Assembly: GCA_946479855.1 (NCBI GenBank)
Contig: CAMLHL010000002.1
Coordinates: 1-64,000, forward strand
Source: an uncultured Pseudomonadota bacterium
GTDB taxonomy: Bacteria; Pseudomonadota; Gammaproteobacteria; Burkholderiales; Rhodocyclaceae
Direction of reading: 5' to 3'
Length of the DNA: 64,000 bases
A program made the translations under genes and the position numbers. Shown here piece by piece: positions 16,434 to 24,863 of this stretch (position 1 is its first letter; the number at the start of each line of letters is the position of its first letter). The notes under the pieces are model-generated. The model worked only from the letters and a program-made list of their open reading frames with translations. It had not been told where the DNA came from and did no database searches.

Positions 16434-18242
16434 TTACCGGGCAGCGGACGGCAGCGCGAAGACGATCAGCGCCCCGCCCCGCTTGGAGCCGAACAGGGAA
16501 TTGCCGCCGGCAGCCACGGCGACGTACTGGACGCCATTGACCTCGTAGCTGACCGGCGGCGCGTTGACGCCGGCGCCACACTGGAATTGCCAGAGCAGCT
16601 GGCCGTTGGCGGCGTCGAAGGCGTCGAGATAGCCGTTGGCCTCGCCCATGAAGACGAGGCCGCCGGCGGTGGCCAGGGTGCCGCCGACGAGCGGGCTGTC
16701 CATTTTTCTTTGCCAGCGGATCTTGCCCTGGTCGCGGGTCGAGATGGCGGTCAGGGTGCCCCAGTTGGGTTCGTCGATCGGCTTCAGTTCGGTATAGCGC
16801 CGGGGCTGGCCATCCTTGCCGGCGGGCAGTTCGCGCACCGTGTAGCGCATCGGGATGTGCGAGGCGGCGACGTAGGCGAGGCCGGTAGTCGGGTCGAGCG
16901 CCACCGGCGACCAGTTGGTGCCGCCGACGGCGCCGGGGCTGACCCGCGTTCCCTCGACGCTGGGCGGGGAGAACAGGTTTTCCTGCGGCACGAAGGCTTC
17001 GGACTTGAAGAGCAGCGCCCCGCTACGGCGGTCGTGTACATAGAACCAGCCGACCTTGGCCGCTTCGCCGACGGCGGGAATATTGCCCTTGGTCGTCGGC
17101 AGGTCGAAGAGGACGGGCGGGCTGGCGACGTCATAGCCCCAGACATCGTGCGGGACCTGCTGGTAATGCCAGCGCAGCTTGCCGGTGTCGACCTCGATGG
17201 CAGCCAGGGCGACGGTGTACAGGTTGTCGCCGGGCCGCGAACTGTCGTCCAGCTGCGGCGACGGATTGCCGGTGCCGAGGTAGAGCAGGCGCGACCGGGG
17301 GTCGTAGGCCGGCGTCGTCCATGCCGAGCCGCCGCCGTGGCGGCTGGCCTCGGGGTATTTCGCCAGCGCGGCCTTTTCCTTGGCGAGATCGCGATGCAGG
17401 GGCACGCCATCCGGCGTCGTCGGCGTGAATTCGCCTTCCCAGCCGGTCGCGGCGACCGTGTCGAACTGCCAGATCCGCTGGCCGGTCTCGGCGTCAAAGG
17501 CGGCGTAGAAGCCGGGTCGCCCGTAGCTGCCGGCGAAACCGACGACGGCGCCGACCGGCGCGTTGGGAGTTTCGCCTTCGAGGTGCAGGCCGTAACCGAC
17601 CCCGGTGATGCCGATGATGACCTTGCCGTCGACGACCAGCGGCGCCATGTTGGCGCCGACGCCGGTCGTGCCGGTGGCAGTCTGCTGGCGCAGGCTGTCC
17701 TGGCTGTCCAGCTGATCGACGGCCTCGGTCGGGCCGCCGTCGGTGGCCAGCGGCGTGTCCCAGACGAGCTGGCCGGTTTTTGCGTCAAGGGCGATCAGGC
17801 GGGCATCGACCGTGCCGATGAAGACCTTGCCGTTGGCTACCGCGACGCCCCGGCTGGCCGGGCCACAGCACATCTTCGGCGTCTTGCGCTGGTGTTCGTA
17901 GCGCCAGATTTCCCGGCCGCTGACGGCGTCGATGGCGGCGACATGGTTGAACGGCATGGCCAGGTACATGATGCCGTCGACGACCAGCGGCGTGGCCTGG
18001 AAGGAGGCCGGAATGCCGGTCTGGTAGATCCAGCGCGGTGCCAGCCGGCGGACTGTTTGGCGATTGATGCGGGTGAGCGGCGAAAAGCGCTGGTTGCTGT
18101 AGTCGCGCCCGTAGGACAGCCAGTTGCCCTTGTCCTGTGCGGCGCCCAGCAGGCGGCGGTGGTCGACCGGGTCGGCGCTGGCCAGCGAGGATGCCGCCAG
18201 GGCGAGGGTCGAGACCCACGGGGCGAGGCGATTCAGGTTCAT
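16434..18242 (-). CDS. Periplasmic PQQ-dependent alcohol dehydrogenase homologue
   Basis: A 602-residue secreted quinoprotein with a signal peptide (MNLNRLAPWVSTLALAASS, cut near ASA) and an eight-bladed propeller carrying repeated 'GxxxWxxxT/D' tryptophan-docking motifs. The adjacent Cys125-Cys126 pair (KMCCGPA) is the PQQ-stacking disulfide ring of the methanol/ethanol dehydrogenase family. GTGNPSPQ and RPGDNLYT (about 323-343) are also typical. However, where the family has the catalytic Asp (PHDxWD), this protein reads PHDVWGYD: Gly369 sits at that position and Asp371 two residues on. There is no haem-binding CxxCH. Substrate and activity are therefore uncertain. I saw no pqq synthesis gene in the window. 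Confidence 0.85.
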   Translation of the reverse strand: MNLNRLAPWVSTLALAASSLASADPVDHRRLLGAAQDKGNWLSYGRDYSNQRFSPLTRINRQTVRRLAPRWIYQTGIPASFQATPLVVDGIMYLAMPFNHVAAIDAVSGREIWRYEHQRKTPKMCCGPASRGVAVANGKVFIGTVDARLIALDAKTGQLVWDTPLATDGGPTEAVDQLDSQDSLRQQTATGTTGVGANMAPLVVDGKVIIGITGVGYGLHLEGETPNAPVGAVVGFAGSYGRPGFYAAFDAETGQRIWQFDTVAATGWEGEFTPTTPDGVPLHRDLAKEKAALAKYPEASRHGGGSAWTTPAYDPRSRLLYLGTGNPSPQLDDSSRPGDNLYTVALAAIEVDTGKLRWHYQQVPHDVWGYDVASPPVLFDLPTTKGNIPAVGEAAKVGWFYVHDRRSGALLFKSEAFVPQENLFSPPSVEGTRVSPGAVGGTNWSPVALDPTTGLAYVAASHIPMRYTVRELPAGKDGQPRRYTELKPIDEPNWGTLTAISTRDQGKIRWQRKMDSPLVGGTLATAGGLVFMGEANGYLDAFDAANGQLLWQFQCGAGVNAPPVSYEVNGVQYVAVAAGGNSLFGSKRGGALIVFALPSAAR

Positions 18243-18348
18243 GGTCGGGACTCCGGGCGCAAGCAATGCACCAAGTATTGCCGAGCGCCAGGAGGTGGCA
18301 AAGGGCAATTTGCCCGGCGGAAATCCCATTTTTCCGGAATTGGCGAAA

Positions 18349-18368
18349 CCCGCATGGCGCCATGCGGG
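18349..18368. promoter_or_regulatory. Perfect 20-bp palindrome upstream of PQQ-dehydrogenase gene
   Basis: CCCGCATGGCGCCATGCGGG is an uninterrupted 20-bp palindrome 107-126 bp before the dehydrogenase ATG. Two weaker inverted repeats flank it: GGGCA-ATT-TGCCC at 18303-18315 and CCCGC-TTATAC-GCGGG at 18391-18406. This could be an operator for a dimeric regulator or a hairpin downstream of the cupin gene. The 250-bp gap holding it contains no gene I can support. Confidence 0.45.
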
Positions 18369-18492
18369 ACATCGGTAAATTGGGGATCGGCCCGCTTATA
18401 CGCGGGCGCCGTGCAGCGCTGGCGGCCATCTTGCTGGCCTGTGGATTTCAGCCGCCCAACGTTCCGGCACCGGGCCGATCCGGCCAGGGCCG

Positions 18493-18942
18493 TCAGGCGT
18501 CGGCGGCCACCTCCCCGGCCTCGAAAATGGCCTGGAGCGTTTCCAGGGTGATTTCGGCGAGCGGCTGGCCGTGGTCGTCGAGTACTTCGTAGAGTATTTC
18601 GCCCGGCTTCGGTCGCATGCTGAAGAGGACGATGACATCCTCCGTGCCGCCGCCTTCCCGGTGAGGCGTTTCGCTCGCCGGGGAGATCGTGTAGCTGCCG
18701 GTCGGCCGGATTTCGCGCAGCCGTCCATCCATTTCGTACAGCCGGTGCTCGCCCTGGATGACGAAGGTGTGATTGAGCGCCTTGTGGCGATGCAGGACGA
18801 TCTGCTGGCTGGCGGCAAATTTGAAGAGGACATCGGCGATGCGCTGTTCCATGTCCACGTGCTGAATGGCGAAGACGAAATGGGGGAAGTCGCCGAAGGG
18901 TTGCCAGCGGATGGCGGTGTCGTCAAAACGGGGATGCGGCAT
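18493..18942 (-). CDS. Small cytoplasmic cupin-domain protein
   Basis: A 149-residue single-domain cupin. The metal-binding block of motif 1 appears as IVLHRHKALNHTFVIQGEHRLYE and motif 2 near TISPASETPHREGG. The start at 18942 is supported by GGAGACAAAC before the ATG. Proteins of this size include dioxygenases, isomerases and ligand sensors; I cannot choose. It reads in the same direction as the PQQ-dehydrogenase gene but is 250 bp away, with the palindromes between them, so the two are probably transcribed separately. Confidence 0.8.
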   Translation of the reverse strand: MPHPRFDDTAIRWQPFGDFPHFVFAIQHVDMEQRIADVLFKFAASQQIVLHRHKALNHTFVIQGEHRLYEMDGRLREIRPTGSYTISPASETPHREGGGTEDVIVLFSMRPKPGEILYEVLDDHGQPLAEITLETLQAIFEAGEVAADA

Positions 18943-19032
18943 GTTTGTCTCCTGATGGGTGGGGGGCCTCAAGGGCCGTTCTCAGTAGACTGCATCCGGC
19001 GCTGCCGGCCTAGGTCAGTGCGCCCGGGGACG

Positions 19033-19051
19033 CCGGGGCATATTGCCCCGG
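19033..19051 (-). terminator. Strong GC hairpin downstream of DUF1615 gene
   Basis: CCGGGGCA-TAT-TGCCCCGG forms an 8-bp perfect stem with a 3-base loop 137 bp after the DUF1615 stop. A second GGGAA/TTCTCCC pair follows. There is no clear T-tract, so it is a candidate terminator or RNA 3' structure only. The 245-bp gap shows no other feature. Confidence 0.4.
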
Positions 19052-19187
19052 GAATCCTGGGAATTCTCCCCTGGCCCACTTATGGGGCCGGTCGTGTCGG
19101 CTGCTCGGGGATTGGCCACGCCCGCTAGCCGGTTAAGGCTGAAGGCGGCGCATGGAGGCGCCAGCGCGATCATTGCGGCCCGTTGAC

Positions 19188-20372
19188 TCAGCGCCCGCCG
19201 CTCCGTGCCAGGCAACTGCGATAGCGTCCTTCGACCCGCCGGGCGAACCATTCGGTGGTCAGCTTGCGGCTGATTTTCGGGCTTTTCAGGTCGATCTGCG
19301 GCATGGCTTGCCGGGGCAGCGGCCGGCCGGTTTTTTCGGCCAGTGCGAAGACGCGGTTGAACAGCGGGCTGCGCCCGAAGGCCGCGGATTTTTCCAGGAG
19401 CAGGTCGCGGCGGATTTGCGGGCGGCTCATATCGAGCTGGCCGGCGATCGCGATGGCGGCTTCCTCGATGCTGCTTGGCAACGGGGCGGGATGACCGTTC
19501 TCGTAGCGCAGCAGGTCGCCATCCGGGGTCAGCGGCTTGCCGGTGAGCTTGCCGAGCGCCAGCTGGAAGGCAGCGTTGCGGCTGCTGTAGCGGCCGGCGT
19601 TGAAGTCGGCGAAACGATAGGCGATCTGGTCGTAAGGCACTTCGTAGTCGAGCAGGATGGCGCTGCCGAAATAGACGCCGCCGCGCCGGGTGAACACCTC
19701 GTCGCGGACCTTTTTCGGCAGCGGGTACGGGTAGTCGCGCTCCTTGAGATGCTGGCCGGCGAAGTCGACGCTGACCTGCATCGGCCCGCCGGTGCGCACC
19801 GGGTTGTAGTCGGCGAACAACTGGCGGCCGAAAGGCAGTTCCCCCGTCATATCCTCGAACAGGCCGTTCAGCTGCTTTTCGGTTTTCAGGGCGTCGATGC
19901 GCTCGTTGTAGCTCTTGCCGTCGGGCGAAGTCTTGTTCAGCGCGGCATTGACGATCAGCATCGGCACACCGAAGCGGCCGGCCCGGTTGTCGAGCTCGCG
20001 GCGGACGATGCCGGGCAGGCCGGGCACCGTCGGGTCGGCCTGGAAGCTGGATTCCTGCTCGATGATGGCGATGGCGGCGCAGTAGGTCTGCGTGGCGTGC
20101 GGCACTTCCAGGGTCTTGAAGGCGGTGTGCAGATCGTCGGCCCAGCCCTGCCGGTCTTTGGCGTAGCCGGGGACCAAGCGGGCAATCCGCCTTTTGACTT
20201 CGGCCTCGGCCAGCGAGGTCGGCCAGGCCTTGGCGGTCCTGCCGTCGGCGCGGCGGGCCATGTCGGGCGGCAGCGAGGCGCCCTCCTCCTCGCTTTCCTC
20301 GAACAGCGAACAGCCGGCCAGCCCGGCGAGCAGGACGGCAATGAGCAGAAGGCGGTGGCTGGGCAGGGGCAT
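19188..20372 (-). CDS. DUF1615-family lipoprotein
   Basis: A 394-residue predicted outer-membrane lipoprotein with signal MPLPSHRLLLIAVLLAGLAGCSLF; the lipobox LAGC puts the lipidated Cys near residue 21, followed by an acidic stretch (EESEEEGAS). The mature region matches the DUF1615 family: YCAAIAIIEQESSFQADPTVPGL recalls a lytic-transglycosylase-like helix with a central Glu, then MQVSVDFAGQHLKER and YPLPKKVRDEVFTRRGGVYFG. The function is unknown, but an exported muramidase-like role is possible. It lies 54 bp downstream of the deacetylase gene and may be the last gene of the 30.0-19.2 kb operon. Confidence 0.85.
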   Translation of the reverse strand: MPLPSHRLLLIAVLLAGLAGCSLFEESEEEGASLPPDMARRADGRTAKAWPTSLAEAEVKRRIARLVPGYAKDRQGWADDLHTAFKTLEVPHATQTYCAAIAIIEQESSFQADPTVPGLPGIVRRELDNRAGRFGVPMLIVNAALNKTSPDGKSYNERIDALKTEKQLNGLFEDMTGELPFGRQLFADYNPVRTGGPMQVSVDFAGQHLKERDYPYPLPKKVRDEVFTRRGGVYFGSAILLDYEVPYDQIAYRFADFNAGRYSSRNAAFQLALGKLTGKPLTPDGDLLRYENGHPAPLPSSIEEAAIAIAGQLDMSRPQIRRDLLLEKSAAFGRSPLFNRVFALAEKTGRPLPRQAMPQIDLKSPKISRKLTTEWFARRVEGRYRSCLARSGGR

Positions 20373-20426
20373 GCGATCAGGCCGGGCGGTGAGAGGTGGA
20401 CATGGCAGACAGGAAACGCCGGAACA

Positions 20427-21218
20427 TCAGCTGGCGTCGGGTAGCACGACGGGCGTTAGCTGCTGGTCGCGCAGTGTGGCGAGCAGCCGTGGCAGGACGG
20501 CGAGGATGACCGGCTGGCCATCCGGCGTGCGGGCGGCATGGCCGTCATGCATGAGCAGGATGTCGCCCGGGCCGAGGTCGCGGGTCAGGCGGTCGAAAAC
20601 CGTATCCGGGTCGCCGCAGCGGGTATCGTACGGTCGACGCGTCCAGGCGGCCAATTTCAGGCCGAGGCCGTGCAGCACCGGGTCGAGGAAAGGATTGCGC
20701 AGGCCGGCGGTAGCGCGGAAGTAGCGCGGCGGCTGGCCGGTGATTGCGCCCAGCGTCGTCTGGGCGGCGGCGATGTCGGCCCGCATGCGGCCGGGACCGA
20801 AGGTGGCGAAGGCTTTGGCATGCGCATCGCCGTGGTTTTCGATGCGATGGCCGCGGGCGACGATCTCGCGGCACAGCGCCGGATGTTGACGGGCCCGCCA
20901 GCCGATGCAGAAGAAGCTGGCTTTGGCGCCGGCGGCATCGAGCAGGTCGAGGACGCGCGGGGTAACCTCGGGGTCCGGACCGTCGTCGATGGTCAGGGCG
21001 ACTTCGCGGCGAGCCTTCGCGACTTCAGGCAGCGCGATCAGGTTGGCGCCGAGCAGCGTCGAGCGCGGCAGCAGCCCGGCCGCGGTCAGGATGGCATGAT
21101 TGACGAGCAGCCCGGCCAGCGCCCACGGCCAGATGGCCGGTGCGACCAGGCAAGCGATGGCGGCCGCGGCGTGTACGGCGAAGGTTGTCTTGAGGGCGGG
21201 CGTCGGTTTCCAGGGCAT
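20427..21218 (-). CDS. Membrane-anchored polysaccharide deacetylase (NodB-type)
   Basis: A 263-residue protein with two N-terminal hydrophobic segments (about residues 10-55) and then a NodB homology domain: LTIDDGPDP (catalytic Asp and metal-binding Asp), HGDAH (HxxxH metal motif) and LMHDG near the end. It would remove acetyl groups from an amino sugar or act on a related substrate. I placed the start at the ATG at 21218, 7 bp after the preceding hydrolase gene ends; an upstream frame only overlaps that gene. In the pigment context it could modify the sugar put on by the GT2 enzyme, which is inference. Confidence 0.83.
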   Translation of the reverse strand: MPWKPTPALKTTFAVHAAAAIACLVAPAIWPWALAGLLVNHAILTAAGLLPRSTLLGANLIALPEVAKARREVALTIDDGPDPEVTPRVLDLLDAAGAKASFFCIGWRARQHPALCREIVARGHRIENHGDAHAKAFATFGPGRMRADIAAAQTTLGAITGQPPRYFRATAGLRNPFLDPVLHGLGLKLAAWTRRPYDTRCGDPDTVFDRLTRDLGPGDILLMHDGHAARTPDGQPVILAVLPRLLATLRDQQLTPVVLPDAS

Positions 21219-21225
21219 CGGCGGG

Positions 21226-21870
21226 TCAGGCGGCAAAGTGGCCAAGATCGAGGAAATGTTCCCACAAAAGCTGCCAGACCGGCCAGTCGTGGCCGCCGGG
21301 AACGGCGCGGCGGCAGGTGGACGGGAAGCGCTCGGCAATGGCGCGCATGCCGGCGGCGAAACGGTCCTCGCTGCCGTAGCCGACGAAAGCCGGTAGTCCC
21401 GCCGGCGGCGCCTTGAGCCAATGCCAGGCGCGGTATTCGGGGTCGGCCAGTTCGCTGGCGGTCGGCTGCCAGGCCACGAGGCCGCCCGCCCGTTCGATGG
21501 CCTGTGCGGTCAGCCGGCTGCCGGGGTAAGGCGCGAGCAGGCAGAGGCCATCGACGGCGCCCGGATGGTCGGCATTGAGGCCCAGCGCGAGCAAGCCGCC
21601 GAGCGAGATGCCGCCCAGCCAGACGCAGCGGTAGTCGCGGCGCGCCGGGTGGATGATCTGCTCGAGCAGGGCGGGAACGGCGGCGCCGCTGGAGATGGTG
21701 TCGAGGCCGAGATCGACGAGGGCAAGGTCGAGGCCCAGCCGGCGCCGGTCGACGGCGGCGTAGAAGCCGTGCTCGATGAAATGCTCGGGAGCCATGTAGG
21801 CGCCGGGGAGCAGGACGAGCAGCGCGTCGCCACCGCGGGTCAGGTGCAGCGTGCGTAGTTCGCCGCTCAT
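21226..21870 (-). CDS. Alpha/beta hydrolase of the pigment operon
   Basis: A 214-residue single-domain alpha/beta hydrolase. The nucleophile elbow is GISLGG near residue 95, the acid is likely in GYGSEDRF and the catalytic His in VPGGHDW. The size and small lid resemble thioesterase-like hydrolases. Aryl-polyene clusters often contain a separate thioesterase that releases or edits the acyl chain, so that role is plausible here but unproven. It is 93 bp downstream of the MMPL exporter gene and 7 bp upstream of the deacetylase gene. Confidence 0.8.
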   Translation of the reverse strand: MSGELRTLHLTRGGDALLVLLPGAYMAPEHFIEHGFYAAVDRRRLGLDLALVDLGLDTISSGAAVPALLEQIIHPARRDYRCVWLGGISLGGLLALGLNADHPGAVDGLCLLAPYPGSRLTAQAIERAGGLVAWQPTASELADPEYRAWHWLKAPPAGLPAFVGYGSEDRFAAGMRAIAERFPSTCRRAVPGGHDWPVWQLLWEHFLDLGHFAA

Positions 21871-21963
21871 GCGCCGGTTCCACGTGAAACGTCGGGGGCC
21901 GGCTTTTGCCCTTTTGGCGCGTTGCCGCCAGCCCCGGCTTCGATGCTTTTGGAATGCGGCATT

Positions 21964-24297
21964 TCAGGCCCGCTGGCGGCCGACGAAACAGGCCGAAAGC
22001 AGCAGCGCCAGGAGGGCGCCGGGGCCGACCGTGATGCCGACGGCGTTGAGCACCGGGACGTCGGAGAGGGCCAGCGTGCCGAAGCCGATGGCGGTGGTCA
22101 GGTTGGCGATCGCCATCGAAGCCAGCGTCGTGCCGTCCAGACCGTCGGCGCTGCCGGCGTGATCGAAGAACAGCGCATAGTTGGAGCCGACGGCGACGAT
22201 CAGCAGCATGCCGACCAGATGCAGCAGGTGCAGTTGCTGGCCGGCCAGGTGCAGCCCGGCGATGACCAGGATGACGGCGAGCAGCAGCGGGATCAGGACG
22301 GCGACCAGGCGCCGCAACGAGCGCAGGGTCACGGCAAGCAGCGCGACGATGGCGCCGAAGCTGGCCAGCGAGAGCAGCGTCGCTTCGTGCAGGTAGTCGT
22401 TGTACAGCGTGTCGAATTCCTGCTTCATGTCGACGAACAGGGCGCCGCTGCCGGCCAGCGCCGCACGCACCGCCGCGATCGGGAGATCGACGCCCTGCTC
22501 GCCGCCGGCCGGGCGCAGGGGCAGCAGCACGCTCCAGCCGTTCGGCCGGTGCAGGAGCAGCGAATCGACGGCCAGCGCCAGGCTGGTGCCGGCCAGTGTC
22601 TCGCGGCTCAGGCTATCCTGTTCTTTGGCCGTGGCGATGTCTGCGATGAAGCCGCCGAGCTTGCTGGCCGACAGCGGCGAGTCGGCCAGTGCGGCCGGCA
22701 GGCGCACCTGCAGATCGGCGGCCGTCGGCAGGCTGGCGCGGCGGCTGGCCTGGACGGCCTGGCTGGGCAGGAAGCGGGCCGGGCTGTCGTAGCCGCCGAT
22801 GATTCCCCGGGCGACCAGCGCGTCGAGTTGCCGTCCGGCACGCTCGGCGGCCTGCAGGGCGGCCTCCTGGTCGGGGGCGGTGATCACCGCCATGTAGCGG
22901 GCATCGGGGGCGCCGATGTCGGCGCGCAGGGCCATGTCGATGGCCGAGTCTTCGGCGCTGACCGTGCTCAGCGCCGAGAGGTTCGGGTGCCACAGGTGGT
23001 CGCGGTTGACGGCGAGGAAGGCGGCCGCGGCCAGGGTCAGGACGACGAGCGGCCAGCGCAGGCGCCGGAGCTGCGTGATGCCCCGCTGGAGCCTCGCCCC
23101 GAGTGCGCCCAGGTCGCGCATGCGGTGATCGCTGCCGGCCAGCGACGGCAGGATGAAGCGGGTGACCAGGGCGGCGGCAACGACGCCGCTCAGCGAATAG
23201 AGGCCGAGCTGGGCCAGGCCGGGGAAGCCGGAGAAAAGCAGCGCGCCGAAGCCGCAGGTCGAGGTCAGCACGCCGAGGCGGATGGTCGGCCAGAAGCGCT
23301 GGCGCCATTGGTCGACGCCGAGCCGGCTGGACTGGACGAAATAATAGATCGAGTAATCGACCGCTTCGCCGATCAGCGCCGAGCCGAAGCCGACGGTGAT
23401 GCCGAAGACCGTGCCGTAGGCGAGGCTGACGGCGACGATGCCGGCCAGCGCGCCGCTGACGACCGGCAGCAGGCCGAGGCTGACCAGGCGCAGCGAGCGG
23501 TAGACGAAGAACAGCACGGCAATGATGGCGAGGCTGCTGATCGCCGACAGCCGGCTGACCTCGCCCTTGATCGTGGCGCGCGACTTGACGGCGAACAGGC
23601 CGGGGCCGGACAGTTGCAGGGTCAGCTGCGGGCTCCCGGCGTGAATGGTTTCGGCAAACTGGCTGCGGATCAGGCCGATGGCCGTTTCCTGGCCGTCGGT
23701 GTCGGAGCCGAGCGCCCGGGTCTGGATCAGCAGCATCGCCCGCTCGCCATCGTGGGAGGCCCAGACGCCGGCCCGAGCGTTGGGCTGGGCGCCGGCGTTG
23801 AGGCCGGACAGCAACTCGATCAGCTCGCCGGTCGGATCGCGCGGCAGCAGCGGCTTGATCATCATGCCGGCCGGCGAGGCGAGCAGGTCGACACTGTTGC
23901 CGATGCTCTCGCGCAGCCCGTCGACGGTGAAGCGCTCCGGCTGGACGGCCGGGCTGAGCAGATAGCGGTGGCGGAACAGGAAGTCGCGGTCGGCGTCGAG
24001 GCTGCCGGCCTCGCCGTTCTGCACCGCGACGAATTCGGGCAGTTTTTGCAGTCGACCGCGCAGGTCGCGGGAAGCGGCGGCCCGCTGCGCCGCATCGCCG
24101 CCGGCGATGGCGACCATCAGCAGGCGCGAAACGACGCCTTCCTTCAGCTGGTCGACCAGCACCTGCTGTTCGGCGCTCGGCCGCGCCGGCAGGAAGAAGG
24201 ACATGTCGGCCGTGAAACGGCTGTGCCAGACGACCGCCGCTCCGGCCAGCATGGCCAGCAGCCAGATGAGCAGGGCGCGGCGGGCGGCCCGGGTCAT
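21964..24297 (-). CDS. MMPL/RND-family exporter of the pigment cluster
   Basis: A 777-residue inner-membrane transporter of the MMPL group (COG4258 type). It has an N-terminal helix, a large periplasmic domain, five or so helices, a second periplasmic domain and a second helix block; the two halves are internal duplicates. Conserved charged patches such as SALIGEAVDYSIYYF (about residue 300) and VAVGSNYALFFDHAG (about 690) match the proton-relay segments of MMPL proteins. In aryl-polyene and xanthomonadin clusters this protein is thought to lift the lipid-linked pigment from the inner membrane. The start overlaps the LolA-like gene by 4 bp. Confidence 0.9.
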   Translation of the reverse strand: MTRAARRALLIWLLAMLAGAAVVWHSRFTADMSFFLPARPSAEQQVLVDQLKEGVVSRLLMVAIAGGDAAQRAAASRDLRGRLQKLPEFVAVQNGEAGSLDADRDFLFRHRYLLSPAVQPERFTVDGLRESIGNSVDLLASPAGMMIKPLLPRDPTGELIELLSGLNAGAQPNARAGVWASHDGERAMLLIQTRALGSDTDGQETAIGLIRSQFAETIHAGSPQLTLQLSGPGLFAVKSRATIKGEVSRLSAISSLAIIAVLFFVYRSLRLVSLGLLPVVSGALAGIVAVSLAYGTVFGITVGFGSALIGEAVDYSIYYFVQSSRLGVDQWRQRFWPTIRLGVLTSTCGFGALLFSGFPGLAQLGLYSLSGVVAAALVTRFILPSLAGSDHRMRDLGALGARLQRGITQLRRLRWPLVVLTLAAAAFLAVNRDHLWHPNLSALSTVSAEDSAIDMALRADIGAPDARYMAVITAPDQEAALQAAERAGRQLDALVARGIIGGYDSPARFLPSQAVQASRRASLPTAADLQVRLPAALADSPLSASKLGGFIADIATAKEQDSLSRETLAGTSLALAVDSLLLHRPNGWSVLLPLRPAGGEQGVDLPIAAVRAALAGSGALFVDMKQEFDTLYNDYLHEATLLSLASFGAIVALLAVTLRSLRRLVAVLIPLLLAVILVIAGLHLAGQQLHLLHLVGMLLIVAVGSNYALFFDHAGSADGLDGTTLASMAIANLTTAIGFGTLALSDVPVLNAVGITVGPGALLALLLSACFVGRQRA

Positions 24298-24863
24298 TTG
24301 AGCTCGACCGGGTCGATATTCAGCACCGAGCGGTCACCGTCGGCCTGCAGGTATTCGATGCTGCGGATCTGGTTTTTCGTGCCGCTGACCGTGATGCGCA
24401 GGACCAGCGCGGCGATCTTCTGGTCGCTGGGCAGCAGGGTGAGCACCCACTTGTGGGTCGTGCCGGACAAATACAGGGCATAGTTTTTCTCCAGCGCCGC
24501 CCGGTTGCCGGACAGCGTGCCGCGGATGCTGTCCACGAAAGCCAGCGCCTCGGGCTGGTTGGCCAGGTTGATGCTCAGCTTGCGCTGGTCGCGCTCGATC
24601 GACAGCATGTCCTTGTCGATGAGCATGGTTTCGGCCTTCGGCGTCAGCGTCCGTTTTTCCAGGCGGTCGGGAGCGGTGTAGGTCATTTCGCCGGTGGCCA
24701 CCACCGGCTTGTCGAGCAGCGCGATGTATTTCGTCTCGACGAATTTGGCCTTGCCGCCCTTGTGCCGGGCCAGACCATCCATCAGTTGGCCGACGTCGAA
24801 GGCGGCGAACGCCGGCAGGGCGATGGCGAGCAGCAGCAGGCCGCCGAGGAATCGTTTGCTCAT
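24294..24863 (-). CDS. LolA-like periplasmic lipid/lipoprotein carrier
   Basis: A 189-residue secreted protein. It has a signal peptide (MSKRFLGGLLLLAIALPAFA, cleavage after AFA) followed by a LolA/outer-membrane carrier fold: ARHKGGKAKFVETKYIALLDKPVVATGEMTY and TPDRLEKRTLTPKAE. Such proteins shuttle hydrophobic cargo across the periplasm. Aryl-polyene clusters carry a dedicated LolA paralogue next to the MMPL exporter, which fits a MMPL-to-LolA hand-off of the pigment lipid. The gene overlaps both neighbours by 4 bp. The ATG at 24863 is chosen because it overlaps the acyltransferase stop and starts the signal peptide. Confidence 0.87.
   Translation of the reverse strand: MSKRFLGGLLLLAIALPAFAAFDVGQLMDGLARHKGGKAKFVETKYIALLDKPVVATGEMTYTAPDRLEKRTLTPKAETMLIDKDMLSIERDQRKLSINLANQPEALAFVDSIRGTLSGNRAALEKNYALYLSGTTHKWVLTLLPSDQKIAALVLRITVSGTKNQIRSIEYLQADGDRSVLNIDPVELK

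Noticed and set aside
16587..18551. 654-codon + strand frame opposite the PQQ-dehydrogenase gene
   Set aside because: Same GC-driven shadow pattern, no domain motifs, while the minus strand encodes a clear quinoprotein.
21922..24483. Very long open frame on the + strand opposite the MMPL exporter
   Set aside because: Low-complexity Arg/Gln/Gly/Ala-rich translation typical of the antisense frame of a GC-rich gene; the minus-strand MMPL protein explains the DNA.
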